A stretch of DNA of 64,000 bases from Isoetes taiwanensis (GCA_021234155.1 JAJEKV010000021.1:12771760-12835759); one strand, 5' to 3'. Positions 50,906-63,690 are shown, counted from the first letter of the stretch. The notes: generated by a model not told the origin, from the letters alone. Numbers and translations are program-made.

Positions 50906-52455
50906 GAGCAAAATCAAGAGTTTTTTTAAGATTGTCTATGGTTCGTGATATCTTACCTTTTTCAAAGTATTTGATATTTACTTATAGTTTATATGGGTTA
51001 TAATTACAAAAAAATTATCGCAGCGGCCAAGGCCTCCACGTAATTCAACATGGACAAATAAATGGAAATCAACATAATATAGCATACATAACTTCTTCTT
51101 TTTTTTTTGGCATTTTTACTATTTACTTTAGCCAATTTTTTTGAAATAAAGGGTATAAAATAGCAGTATGGCTACCTTTAGCCATTAGTTTAATCCATGC
51201 TACATATTCACATGTATATCATCAAGTATATTTGTGTAAAATCTTATAGTATCTCACTATTTTTGCTATACAATATACCACAACTTGTAGGAGCATATCC
51301 CATAAATTAGAATCACTATCTATAGTCAAATAATAGGGACACTTGAAAATATGCCTATCTAACAACTCTAGATACCCCCAGTCTCCCCTCGTGTGAATAT
51401 GCACTTAAGTAAAAGGAAGCTTTAGGAGGAATTATTATGTTGTATGATTAATGTTGTAAATAATTTGGCCTTAGTGGCATTAAATATACAACAACCACAA
51501 ATATAAGGTAAACACAATATGAAATTTACATTAATCAATATGTAAGTCCATATATTTATGCTCTTTCTATAACAATTCTATCTACTATTTTCGCCAATAA
51601 CTTTGTTATTGTATGTTACTTATGATATTTTTTAGCTACTCCAGATGATTATTATGTCACATGATTGTATATTGTGATAAATTTTAGGTCCCTACCAAGA
51701 GAACCAACTTTGATCACATTCGAACCCGTGGCCTTAGGGAAATGGAAGTCTCCAAAACTAGACTTGGATATGTTAGAATTAAGGCCCTACAATATGACCA
51801 AGCCCCAAAAAAGCAAAATAAATTAGACCATTTCTTCAATTTATGCGCGCCACTCTTTGGGGAGGGACCATGCCAATATTCTATACATCGTTCCTTTTTT
51901 ATTAATAGAATAGAATAGAAAAAATAGAATATTTTTTATTGGATGTCCTAAAAAGCCAAGTTGTAATCCTCCTCCAATTTGCATCTTTGAGCTATAATTC
52001 TCATCCTTTCTCTCTTCATCTTCCCCAAGTTGAATTAAGATACGCATCATTTCATAGACAAGAGTACAAGAATATTCTTTGGCTTTAAGATATTTGAGGA
52101 GAATCTTACATTAAAAAATGACATTTATGAGAGTAGCAAGGTCATAACACAAGTTTTTAAAAAGGAATCTTGACTACTAGCAAGGTACCTTACAATCACA
52201 AAACTCTCACTTACGAAATTATTTACATGATTTCTCAATAAGTCAGTCCAACCATGCTAGCATTAAGTTGAAAATGTGATGTTCCCGTTAAGTTGAAAAT
52301 GTGTTAATAGCTAATTTGTCAATATCGGTGTGTGCATATATCAAATTAATTAGTAATTACACACAGTAGTAATGAAATGAACCAATCAACGGTCTACTTA
52401 ATAACTTCTATTTTTATGACACGTAGAAAACTCTTTTGGATCTTTTCAGAGGGGC
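50906..52455. other. Intergenic, no gene seen
   Basis: AT-rich. At 51.72-51.74 kb the minus strand carries CCACGGGTTCGAATG, a B-box-like word that may mark another decayed SINE. Confidence 0.35.
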
Positions 52456-53060
52456 ATGGGAGGGAGGGAGGGAGAGATAAAGTTTGATTATTACATTTGT
52501 AAGACCGCTAGGTTTATAAGACGTTCAACTTGTACATTCAACGTTATAAAATAAATCATCTAATGCATCCTCTGATAAATGCATTAGTCTCTGCGATCTC
52601 TAACACATCTACTTTTAAGGTTCTTAAAACATTGTCCCTACACTCTAGAATATCAATGATACATCTCCCAATACGTGATCCTGGGCAATCAAAGAAAGTC
52701 ATCAACGCGTCAGCATATACATCAAACTTGTCTCAAATATCTCTGTAAGCATGGCAATGTAAAAGTACATGCTCCTCATCTTCAAGTATCCCTACCTAAC
52801 ATATCTTACAGAATCTAAGCTTGTCAGGAATGTCATTCCACATGCCTACTTCAACACCAAGCCTCAGTCTCATCCTGCAGATGGCATGCCTATGCTTTGT
52901 GGAAATCCCCTCGGCCAAATACTTTGCCTCCTAGAATCTAGAATTAATATTCGTCCTATAAAACTCCTTTTCTACTGCCCCATCTCTCCATGTCCTCTGA
53001 AGAACTTCATTTTGACCCATGTGTGGATATCATCTTGTAGAAGGCTTTCTTTGATCTAGC
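52456..53060 (-). mobile_element. LINE-F, 5'-truncated stem-loop LINE
   Basis: On the minus strand, translation with a few frame changes gives CRMRLRLGVEVGMWNDIPDK, CKIC then EDEEHVLLHCHAYRD and GSRIGRCIIDILECRDNVL, colinear with the C-terminus of LINE-A and LINE-C. A 3' hairpin region (52499-52522) follows, then TAATAATCAAACTTTAT and a (CCCT)n tail (GGGA on +, 52459-52473). Confidence 0.82.
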
Positions 53061-54360
53061 TTCACGTAGCTCAAAAGGCAACGTCTGGAGATAATAAGGA
53101 AAAGAAATGGAAGTACATTGTGCATGTTGCCCTGCAAAACAACGAAATTTGCCAGCAAAATACCTCCAGAACAAACAAAATTTTCAGCACAAAATTCTTC
53201 CAGAATAAACTCTTCTTTCTTCTCGCTCTATTCCGAGCATTAGAGCTCTCCACCTTGCCTAAACCAATCCAGAGTTACTTTCTTATCAAGACGTGAAGTG
53301 AACAATATTCACACATCCCTCTATCAAGGCATTGTATAAGTTCATATATTAATGTATTGAAAAGCTTCGCATGATGTGTGAGATAGTAGGGCAAGTAGAA
53401 CTGGAAATTGCCATAGAAAACGAATTCGAGAATTTCATTACCATTTCGTCAACACATATATTTATGCATAAGATATATCATAAAACATAGACATGAACTG
53501 AGGACAAAGGTATATAATGAATTAAGCCAAGCCAAGAAGTACCAGAACAACTAGCATGATATGGATGTGGATGCAACCATTCAATAAATGTATTGGGAAA
53601 TCTTAGGAAACTGAAAATGGTTAGTGGACTGGATATGAAACAGCAAAGCCATACTAATACAAGGATTTCTAGTTCATAAATTGCATAAAACGTGTAAACC
53701 TTATCCCAAAATATTCAGCCATTTGAGCAAAATCAAATGATAAATCAAACCTATGCAAAAAATATTATTTCTCTGACCTATGCATCTGTACTTCGACTCA
53801 TCAAAGGGCTTTTCAGCTAACAGCAGTAATAGAGAGGGACTAACGAGCAAACATTATATTTCCAGAGGAAGATTTGACAATACCCGATGTAACTCGATAA
53901 TGATGGCATACCTGCAGACACACAAGATCAATCTCTGAGCAAATATACTGACTAAAACAGGGTCAGAATATGTTCGCAAATCAGAAAAGGACAGGAAATA
54001 AGGAGGAAAAACTTTTATTTCCGGAAGAAACTTTCAACACACCTTTGTAAACGGAATAAAAAACTCCTTACGACCAGAGAAAGTGATAATGGCGAATCCA
54101 TGGCTCCTAATCCTTGAAGGCTATAGAAACATGACGAAAGTAGCTCCTGTGCATTTCTAGGCTTAGGCGAACTCTAGCCTCATCACAAAAAATCGCAAGA
54201 AATCGTGGCAAACATTTTTTTTTAGTACATTTTTAACCTACATGAGATTCGTGGAACTTTTTTAAAAATTTGCAAATGTTCGCTTTGGGGCAAATATCCG
54301 CCCCTATGCACAACACTAATACATGTCGATTCAAGCCTTTTATAAGACAAACTTCGCACT
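53061..54360. other. Intergenic, no gene seen
   Basis: AT-rich, with no frame or repeat of note. Confidence 0.4.
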
Positions 54361-54369
54361 GTCTTGCCT

Positions 54370-54530
54370 TTTAGGCATGGTCTAGTGGCAGGACCTTAAA
54401 TCGCGATGCCCGAGGTCACGGGTTCAAGTACGGCCAACATCGATCTAGTAATAGGGACCTTAAAAATCCATTGCCCTAAGGTCAAGTGTTCAAGTATGAC
54501 CAACTGATCATGTGGTAGAGATCTTAAACC
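54370..54530 (+). mobile_element. Two to three tandem tRNA-like modules (SINE)
   Basis: Module 1 has A-box-like TGGTCTAGTGG (54378-54388) and B-box-like GGTTCAAGTAC (54421-54431). Module 2, about 62-66 bp on, repeats the plan in decayed form (GATCTAGTAATAGGGACCTT, then GTGTTCAAGTATGACCAA). A third partial A-box side follows (GATCATGTGGTAGAGATCTT). They look like tandemly repeated SINE heads. Confidence 0.55.
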
Positions 54531-54540
54531 TGTCATTATA

Positions 54541-54677
54541 TACTAGATCATCACATGCAAAACAACACCAAAAGCATAAGATATCGCGACTAGGTAGTGG
54601 ATTGGCATTATATACTAGATCATCACATGCAAAACAGCTCCTAGCATAAGATATCGCGACTAGGTAGTGGATTGGCT
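54541..54677. repeat. 72-bp tandem duplication
   Basis: TACTAGATCATCACATGCAA through AGATATCGCGACTAGGTAGT and GGATTGGC occurs twice, with one short difference in the middle. Confidence 0.9.
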
Positions 54678-54874
54678 TCCATGTGATATGTAGTCTTATT
54701 AAGGCATTGAGTTATTTTGGTATTGAATTATTTTGGTAGAGGTTCGAGCCCTCGTGCTTCGTATTCTAAAACCGTAGGCGAAGCCATATAGAGATTCCAT
54801 ATTCCATCATGACCATAAGCAAAACAAGAGGTGCCCAGAGGCCCCAACATATGGTTTGAGCCGTAGGATCGATA

Positions 54875-54942
54875 GATCCAACGACTGCGGTAGTCCAAGG
54901 TGCACCGTTGGATCCAACGATTGCGGTAGTCCAAGGTGCACC
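54875..54942. repeat. 36-bp tandem duplication
   Basis: GATCCAACGACTGCGGTAGT plus CCAAGGTGCACC occurs twice with one substitution. Confidence 0.9.
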
Positions 54943-55474
54943 TCGTTTAGAATATGTAATGTTTGTATTTTATTTTGAAAATCCTCACATAGATTAATAT
55001 CTCTATGTTGTCTTTCAGGCATGATCAACTAATAAGACCTAGAACTCCTCTAATATCTTCTGAGATTTGCATTCTACTTTTTTCAAAAATGATAAAAGGA
55101 AAAAAGAGAGAAGAATGGACATCTGTATTTATGTCATGTCCCAAATTTGTCTTATTGCATGCCCCTTTGGTTCACATTCGAATATTGTCTCAAATTATGC
55201 TCAATCATGAATACATAAATATGTAGTTTTGATCACTTTTTAATGGTAGTGCAACAAACCATATTTACACTTCCAACCCAAATGATATGTCGAAGCAATT
55301 TTAGATAAGCACGTGATGTCATTGCATTGAAAAGCATGTAGACCTATGTTTGTTTACACATTAACTTAATTGACATGTTAGCCTTCGTATCATCAATGTT
55401 AATATCATTAGAGATGAGGCCAATGTAACACTACGTCATGTTATGCCAAAATTGATGGGAAGGTTCACCAGCAC

Positions 55475-55642
55475 CCTAATAAACAAGTTGCTAAGAATGA
55501 CTCAAAGTCTTCATTTCTATGAACTATCCTTTTGTTGTATGTGGTAAAATGCAGTTGACCTAATAAACAAGATGCTAGGGATGACTCAAAGTCCTTATTT
55601 CTATGAACTATCCTTTTGTTGTATGTGGTAAAATGCAGTTTA
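55475..55642. repeat. 84-bp tandem duplication
   Basis: CCTAATAAACAAG through ATGACTCAAAGTC, ATTTCTATGAACTATCC and GTGGTAAAATGCAGTT is present twice with few substitutions. Confidence 0.9.
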
Positions 55643-55649
55643 AATTCAA

Positions 55650-57391
55650 CGGTAAAATTTCACTATACATTGTTATTTGGTCCCATAGCTGATGTGACCA
55701 AAGAATATGACACAAAATAATATGATCAAGAACATGTATTCATTTACCGTTAGGGCGAGAGAAATTTGTGATTTATCTCATTTTGTTGCATCCCAGAAAT
55801 CAATTTAAAGGTACATTCCTTAGGGTCCACAAAAAGAAAATGCAGGTTGCACAGCCTGAGCGAAGGATAGATTTACATGCGGGTAAAGACAGAAGGAATA
55901 TTGGTTCGGCCCGCTCGTAGATGCATGTACATAGGAGAAACTTTTACTTCAATTTCACATATTTTCAGAAAGAATCTTGGCTTGTGGACTTGAAGAGCTT
56001 GGAGGGGACTACATGCATTTTAAGCAGCTTTCAACAAGAATATTGGCATGTGGACTTGAGGAGTTTGTTGAATATTAGATGAAACCATGGTTATGGCAAC
56101 TAACATGGGGGCCTAGCCTTCAGAAGTTGTTCTCGATGAAATTGACATCCGAGCAGAAAAGGGGACTAGAGCAGAGACCAAGATAATAATGGAAGAGGGG
56201 ATGGAGTCCCCGACGAATTGAAGAGAAGTCCAGGGGCCGAGCCATTAATAGGCATGGATGATTGAGTAGAAAATTGGGAAGGAAGGTGTGAAGACGAACA
56301 TGTGGGTGGCTAACTGGGTGAGAGGAAGGAGAAACATGGGGAGGAGACATGGCAGTGTGACTTATGAAAATGCCAGGCGAACCTCCAAAATCCCCAAAGG
56401 TTAAAAAAATATACATTTCTGGGGATAGATTTGGCAGTCGAAGAAACTGATCTACAACTTGTGTGACACTAGAATAGTTGTAGAGGGGAATAGGCAAGCC
56501 TGCTAAAAAAAAAACTATAATGCCGCAAGCACGTATTTTGCCGCGACCACCGACACTGTAATAAAACCATAAATAAACTACCTTTGCTTTTGGAAAAGGG
56601 CCCACCACGTGGCAGTCGCCAACTGGCAGACCTTTCCCAATTCACGATTTACTGTCGTGCCACATAAGCTGCCGTCCGCCTTTTTCCGATACATAAATCT
56701 ATCCCCGGAAATTTTTCCAGTCGCTTCCTGGTTTCTTTACATTCACACATGCCCTCCCATTTTTCGTCGATCGAGCACAGGGAGCTATCTAGCGTAAGAC
56801 GATCCGATCTGCGGCGCTCAGGCCAGGGCCCATTTAATCCTCGGTCGACCTCTTCCGGCCTGCAGATCCAACGGAATGTTGAAACAGTCCTTTCTTAGGT
56901 AGCTAGACTGTATTTTTCCGCGTTGATTTTGGCTCATTCGTTTGTTTCCATATCCCGCCTCCCATTTTTGCTTTGGAAATTTGCATCTACTATCCGCATT
57001 TTACATATTTCGATGTCCTGTGATCCGTTTCCGGCTTAAGAATCTTCGATAGAGCAGTACTTGCAATTAGTTTTGGTTTGGTGTGTTTTGTAAACAGAAA
57101 TTTGGACTTATCCTTTCACACAGAAATGGGAAAGGAAATTGCAGCGGATAGGTCACATTTTCTTGTATATCGTAGTCCTTCATAGCCACCAAAACAATGT
57201 TCGGTAGTTTGCATTTTGGTTTTATTCTTGACCTAATATGCTAAGCTTGTCTGTGGTTGTAGATTGTTATGGTGATTCCGCAAGCAACCTAAAGAAGGTA
57301 GCTAACAGAAGACACGAGGAGAAAATTGCTTAACAGCTGTGACTGTGCTGCGGAAATAGAAGCAAACCGGTCTCTGTGGCAGCATTTAGAG
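55650..57391. other. Upstream region of the epimerase gene
   Basis: No supported gene. A 162-codon minus-strand frame at 56120-56608 resembles nothing I know and is probably accidental. CCACCACGTGGCAG at about 56601 contains a G-box core CACGTG, about 790 bp before the epimerase ATG. A noncoding first exon may lie here, since CAG acceptor-like sites precede the ATG, but I cannot fix it. Confidence 0.4.
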
Positions 57392-59851
57392 ATGATGGCA
57401 CTATCAAAGGGCTCGGCAATTCCGCCCCAACTTGTGAAGCTTTTAGAATCAGACGGAAATAGCAAGCTAAAACCTCAAACATCTTACATCTTCAGCCGGA
57501 GCACCATGCGGCAGATGGGTCTTCTCAAGGCGTTCTGCCTCTTTGTATTTCTCGTTGTAACGTGAGTTCCATAGACTATTTTTTTACATTATTCTTGCTG
57601 GCTTTACAAGTCTTTTGCACATCGTGACTGATTTTTCTTTTGCATCATGAAACAGCGCTGCATGTGTTATAATTGGATCACTTCCAACCCATCCCATCAA
57701 ACGCTGTCATGACATCGCCTGGGCAAATGAGGTCCACAGATCCGCTTTGAAAGAAGTAAGACCCTTTTTTTACCACACATGCGTAAACTTGTGAATTCAT
57801 CATTTGTCTATTCGCATACTCTTGATTTGGCAATTGGACTCAATAATTGGGCCTTAATTAGCACATTGTTTAATATTATAATCCTCTGATCCATGTTATC
57901 GGGTCCTTGCAGAAAGGTGGAGACCTTGTTGTGCTAGTTACGGGAGCTGCAGGCTTTGTTGGTTCTGGCGTTTCACTGGCACTCAAGAAACGTGGAGATG
58001 GCATCATAGGTCTTGATAATTTCAATAATTATTACCATGTTGCTCTTAAAAGAGCCCGGGCAGAGAACCTCAAGAAGGCTGGAATGTAAATGCCCACGAA
58101 ACCCTCTTATTGCTTTCCATCTGGCCTTCTTTGTTAACTAATTTGTGTTCCTCATCTGATGACAGATTTGTCGTAGAAGGTGATATTAACGATCAACAAT
58201 TACTGGGAAAACTCTTTGGGTTGGTTGTCTTCACGCATGTGCTTCATTTGGCAGCCCAGGTTTCAATTGTTCTCCCTTTAGGTTATTCATTTCGCAGACC
58301 TAGCTATCTTGTGTTTGGTCTAATTTCATTTGGGTGTTCTGTAGGCTGGAGTACGTTATGCAGTTCATAATCCACTGGCATACGTCCACAGTAATGTTGG
58401 CGGATTTGTGACACTTCTAGAACAATGCAAGGTATAACATACACCTTATGTCAAAACAAGGCCTTAATGTCATAGCAAAAGATTAAAGTAAAGACTGTGT
58501 CAGAAACAGTTATCTATGGATCTGGCTAATAGAACATGCATGTTAATGAATGCCTACAGTTATATTTGTTTCCAGCACCATACAATGGAACTAATAGTAT
58601 CTTGCTTTTCTTATTCCAGAACAGCAATCCACAGCCAGCTATTGTCTATGCATCATCTAGTAGTGTTTATGGCCTGAATTCAAAGGTATTTTCCGAGCAT
58701 TAATTTTAATGTGTTTTAAAGAAGTTAGTAAAATTAGGATTTACTTTGCAGGTCCCTTTCTCTGAAGATGACAGAACGGATCATCCTGCTAGCTTATATG
58801 CTGCAACAAAGGTAAAGATTCTAACTCCATGTCATAAATCGTATTAGCATTGTTAAATTAGACTTTAAAAATTAATGAGCAATATCTTCTTGGGCCCTGT
58901 TAAGCACCAGTGTCAGTGTTATGAAGACAAGTAATATGGATAATTCTTTTGTTATAGAAAGCGGACGAGGTGCTGGGCCATACCTATAATCACATATATG
59001 GCTTATCAATTACAGCACTCAGGTTTGTGCCATGCACATAGTAGCTTTCCTTATTTTTTACGCCCGACGAGCTGCAATAACACGTTATTGGCATACAGAT
59101 TCTTCACTGTTTATGGTCCATGGGGTCGACCAGATATGGCCTATTTCTCATTTACGAGAAATATCATGGAGGGCAGGGTATGATGAAATTGAGTTGTTTT
59201 GGCCTTGTTTTCTTTGTGCATCGCAGGCAAATTTCTAACGTCATTGCACAATTGCATGCACCAGCCCATTAAAATATTCCAAGGTCATCATGGAGAAGAG
59301 CTCGCTCGAGATTTTACTTTTATTGATGATGTGGTGAAGGGATGTGTGGCATCTCTGGATACTGCTCTGCCAAGTACAGGGACTGGGGGCAAGAAGAAAG
59401 GAAAGGCACAGTATAGAGTGTTCAATCTTGGAAATACACAACCTGTTAAAGTTGGAACTTTTGTCAGCATTCTTGAAAAACATTTGAATAAGAAAGCCAT
59501 ACGCCAGTAATGAGCTAACCTATCAAATCATTTTTGCTTTAAAACTCAATTTCATCCATTACTAATCTCATCTACACGGTTACAGGGTGATCCCAATGCC
59601 AAGCACTGGGGATGTGATGTTCACTCATGCAAATGTAAGCAGAGCCCATGCTGCACTTGGGTAAGTAAAGCTGCTTTGTAAACAGTTATCTTCTAGAGTT
59701 GACTTGATGACGATCTTTGTTTTTGCCCTGCAGCTATAATCCTTCAACAGATTTGGAATCTGGTTTGAAACAATTTGTAAAATGGTACAAATCTTATTAC
59801 AAGAGTGGTAGCACTAATGAGGCAAGCTTAAGTGGGTACAAACCGTTTTAG
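57392..59851 (+). CDS. GAE: UDP-glucuronate 4-epimerase (type II membrane protein)
   Basis: Interconverts UDP-glucuronate and UDP-galacturonate in the Golgi, supplying pectin synthesis. Twelve exons: 57392-57561, 57656-57755, 57913-58085, 58166-58259, 58345-58431, 58620-58685, 58752-58811, 58958-59022, 59099-59177, 59265-59506, 59586-59660, 59734-59851. All introns are GT-AG; the exons sum to 443 codons (442 aa), the usual family length. A short cytosolic N-terminus precedes one membrane anchor (GLLKAFCLFVFLVVTAACVI). Then come the NAD-binding glycine motif (VTGAAGFVGSGVS), LDNFNNYY, HLAAQAGVRYAVHNP, YASSSSVYG, the catalytic Y-x3-K (SLYAATK), RFFTVYGPWGRPDMAYF and ARDFTFIDDVVKGC. All key short-chain dehydrogenase residues are intact. 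I chose the ATG at 57392; the frame is open upstream without another ATG. Confidence 0.95.
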
Positions 59852-62800
59852 GAGGTTGTCATGTGCTCAAGAGCAGTATAGGCTGGAAAAGGAGTTTGAG
59901 ATCCATCCTTGGTCAACCTTTTCCCACTTATACTGGATCGTAAATTATCCGTGTACAAGTAATCAATACACAGCCAGGAGGCTCAGAGGAGGATGCAAAT
60001 CTCCAAGTATAACTGTATAGACCAGCAGAGTGGAGTAGTATACATTGTAGTACTAGATGACTAGCAAAGACAAAACCACTACTTGTGGAAGATTATTTTG
60101 AGCACAAAACATAATCATGTAACCAATGAAATAATTGCTGCATGTACCACACCATGTGGGCTATTCTTTATGGCCAGATTTCTGGCTGAGAATTGGACAA
60201 ACTTTTGTTAAAAAATAAGTTGGAAGTGCCAATTAAAGATGTATATTGTGTACCTGTGCCCTCATATGGAGATGCATGTTTTCTGGATGGATGATGTTAT
60301 TTATGAAAGTTCGGTACATTTTTAGTGGGCCAGACCATATCAAGCAGCAGTCTTTAGTTTGTACTAATGAAAAGGGTTGATGTATCCGCAGTGGGTACCA
60401 CGAGCCCTTTGATACTAGACACCATGTAATAGTCCAATCAAAGTTGGGTGTGCACTCATTTTCAATGCCTTTTTCCAATATTCAGATTTATGCTTAGTAT
60501 GTAAAGACCGCTTAGTATGTAAAGACTAAATGACATGAACAAATCAAGGGGGTCCAGCACGTTTGAGGCATCAAACAAACATACCTGCTAAGTCATATAT
60601 ATGAGTTTCTTTTCGTTTACAGCACGTTTGAGGCATCAAATAAACATACCTGCTAAGTCATATATCTGAGTTTCTTTTCGTTTATAGTGCTTGAGTGGAT
60701 GGTGTGCACTCATTTTCAAAGCCTCTTCCAAGCTACAATGTATTTTGGGGGATCAAATGATTATTACACTACCACACTAATGCAGATCCAACAATCTTGG
60801 CCATTGAACAAATAATATCAATGTGGTCTATATTAATCCACTTTCTTGATTATTGTGGGCTCTACATTGGGGTCCGGGCTTTTATAATTTGGTCCACAAG
60901 AAGCCCATTATTTCTATCTTGTCTAGGCATATTTGTCTTGGCTACTTATGTGATGGAACATTATACCCTCCCTATTTGGAACTTTAGCAATGTTTCATGT
61001 GTGTGAATGTGTTGGGCCTCCTTTGCTCTAGTACAATGGAAAGTAACTTAGCAATTGCTAGATGTTTTTAGAGTATTTCGCTCCATTTAGTGCATATGTT
61101 TTTAGTGTAAACTTGATAAGTATGCACATTTGGAAGTGTCATTTTTATAGAAGTGTCACTTTTAAAAGATGCAAAAAGAACACATTGGATCTTGCATCCA
61201 TTCGTTATGTTGCAAGCCTTCTAAAATAAGTTGTTAGTCTATCGAGAAAATCTTTAGTAATCATAAAATTATGTCTTAATATATGCTTTATATCCAATTC
61301 AAACCATTGGAACGATCACCATTGTTTGGCTCATTGTTTGTCCATCCTCATTGCAGACAGATATGCAGATTGAATAATTAGTGGGTGGCAGTTGAATTTT
61401 AGAGTGGCAAAGCAAAATCAGGCTTTTCTTTTCATATTTTATTTTTATCCAACAATTTCTTATGCATGCAATTGGCCAACCATGTATTTATTTATATTGA
61501 TGTGCCAAAGGCCCATGGACATTATTGAGAATATTCAACGCTAACTTTTTTGAAGTCTTATCAAAGAAGTAACTTATTACCCTCATGTGGTCTGTGTGGC
61601 TACATGGCTACAGATTTCTCGACCTTTTCAACAAAGCATTACTAGCATTAACATGTACTTCAACTTGTTGAAAATGTATGACTCTCATAGAATAACCCTT
61701 CAAATCCTTTTTTCATGCTTTCATATTGCAAGATTAGATATATGTTCTCACTCTCGTACCTCTATCTTTTGTCATTAGGAGGAGGGGACAATTGTCAATT
61801 CTTCAAAAATAGTATTCTATAGGGAATCTTTGCTCATAAACAAGCCCTAATGGTTTGACTACATCATTTGGGATTTTCTAGAGTCCAATTGTCTAAAGTC
61901 TTATCTAGACAATTGCTTTGAGATGTTCAAAGGCCATGGCATACGTCCCACATGGAACCTTTAGGAAAAATGGGGAACCTTTGAAAATTTGAGGATGTGA
62001 TTTGGAAATTTGAGGAGGAGGAGGAGGAGGAGCCGCCGCCATGTATTTGTCATTTAAATTTATTGTTGGCCATATCATGGGCAAGAAGGCACAGAATGTT
62101 CAGAGCATCAACGGGAAATGTTCTATCTCCTTGATCGTCTAGAACATTTTTAAGGCGAGTATTAAAGAAACCTATGCGACCTACTAGTAAATCCCTTTAA
62201 AACAGTGGGTTTAGTACTTGATGAAGCTTTACGATCCTAAAAGGGTTTGCAAGTAATATGCCAACACAAATAGATATCTGAGGCATAGGTCGCTAAGCAA
62301 TTCTAAATGGCATGCAGACAAAATTGTTAATACTAGAATGGTCCCATGATCGACCAAAAATGGTCCATTTGCAGTGCTCACTTTAAAATTCGTATAAAAT
62401 CAATGGCACAAAATCGATTGGAACTCTTCCTAGGAGTTCATATATGGCAGTCATGCTCCACTAGAAAAATATCTAAAAATATATATACCTCCATTCTTGT
62501 AAGATGACAATAAATGAATGAAAAGTACACAACAAAAGTTTGAATGAATCTAACCTTCACAAAAAATAATTGTAGTGTAAAACTAAAGCCATACCATTGA
62601 ACGAAACAAGAAATGAGCAAAAGAACAAGGAACAAACATATGGGACTACGAAAAAAGATAGATAGATAGGAGAGAAGGAGCTTTATAGAAAATAGAATAA
62701 ATTGGAGAACTCAATGGAGAACAAGCTAGAAGATCTCAATGAACAACTTGGAAGAATAGAGTGCAAAGAGATTTATGAAAACAGATGAAAGCAAAGGAAC

Positions 62801-63078
62801 TGAAGAAAAATCAATAGTCGAGAGATACAAAATCAATAGATAAACTAGGCAAATAACTAGGCAAAGAATGCTAAAGAGCGGGCACTGAGAAGACGAACTT
62901 CTTGTACATAGGCACTAAACCTACTTAGATAAAAGACCGATGAAGAGAAGGCACTAAGATAATAGATTTCCTTGTACGTAGGGTGGAGACAATGAATATA
63001 AATAACGAAGACGAATGAGTGGGCCAATGATAAGCCTCATATCATGACAACCTAATATTAGGCGAATGACAACCTAGT
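59852..63078. other. Intergenic, no gene seen
   Basis: 3' flank of the epimerase followed by AT-rich DNA with accidental frames only. GAGGAGGAGGAGGAGG near 62.02 kb is a short trinucleotide run. Confidence 0.4.
60555..60685. repeat. 65-bp tandem duplication
   Basis: CAGCACGTTTGAGGCATCAA through CATACCTGCTAAGTCATATA and GAGTTTCTTTTCGTTTA is present twice with three substitutions. Confidence 0.92.
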
Positions 63079-63260
63079 ATTCCATTGCTCCGAGCCCTCG
63101 GATCGAGATTCTAGAGGGGGCGAGCATGCATGTCTCGCATCCATGCATTGCATGCCTTCTCTGGTTGGGAGATCGCTATATTAGGCGAGGTTCTTCATCA
63201 ACATCTCATCGGTGCTTCCTCTTCTCTCTCAGCAGTACCTTATTCTCTATTCTTTGAAAC
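63079..63260. repeat. Segmental duplication, copy 1 (empty site)
   Basis: 182 bp shared with 63454-63690, from ATTCCAT through CGAGCCCTCGGATCGAGATT and GCATGCATGTCTCGCAT to TTCTTTGAAAC. About 95% alike. This copy reads CAGTACCTTATTCTCTATTC without the insertion found in copy 2. Confidence 0.93.
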
Positions 63261-63453
63261 TATGCAGGGGAGGGGCTTCTCTCTGCTTGGATTGACCAAT
63301 TTTGTGTTTCTTTCATGCTGTGGCATGTCCTTTCTCGGCCTTGCCTCTTCTTTAGCCACAATCCTTTGACCTTCGTCCTCGATCCCGTTTTAATAAGGAA
63401 GTTCTCTTCTATTCGGGAGGTTTTTGTCGTTTTCATGCGAGCCCCATTCTAGA

Positions 63454-63690
63454 ATTCCATCGATCCGAGCCCTCGGATCGAGATTCTAGAGGGGGCGAGC
63501 ATGCATGTCTCGCATACATGCATTGCATGCCTTCTCTGGTTGGGAGATCGCTATATTAGGGGAGGTTCTTCATCAACGTCTCATCGACACTTCCTCTTCT
63601 CTCTCAGCAGTACCTTATTTTTACGTTGGGTTCCCGTGGACGTAAAAATTCATCTTATCTTATCTTATCTTATTCTCTATTCTTTGAAAC
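63454..63690. repeat. Segmental duplication, copy 2 (filled site)
   Basis: The same 182 bp as 63079-63260 plus a 55-bp insertion at 63620-63674. Confidence 0.93.
63620..63674 (+). mobile_element. 55-bp tail-only retroinsertion
   Basis: The insert is a hairpin (TTTTTACGT pairing with ACGTAAAAA, using bases of the flank) with GTTGGGTTCCCGTGGACGT, followed by AAAAATTCAT and CTTAT repeats. GGTTCCCGTGGACGTAAAAAT resembles the LINE-E 3' end (GGTCTCCGTGGACGTTAAAAT). CTTATT occurs directly before (63614-63619) and at the end of the insert (63669-63674), as a target-site duplication. It looks like an extremely 5'-truncated LINE, or a SINE sharing its tail. Confidence 0.8.

Noticed and set aside
56120-56608. 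162-codon minus-strand frame upstream of the epimerase gene
   Set aside because: Composition is hydrophobic and proline/serine mixed without domains; no homology recognised and no splice or start context.
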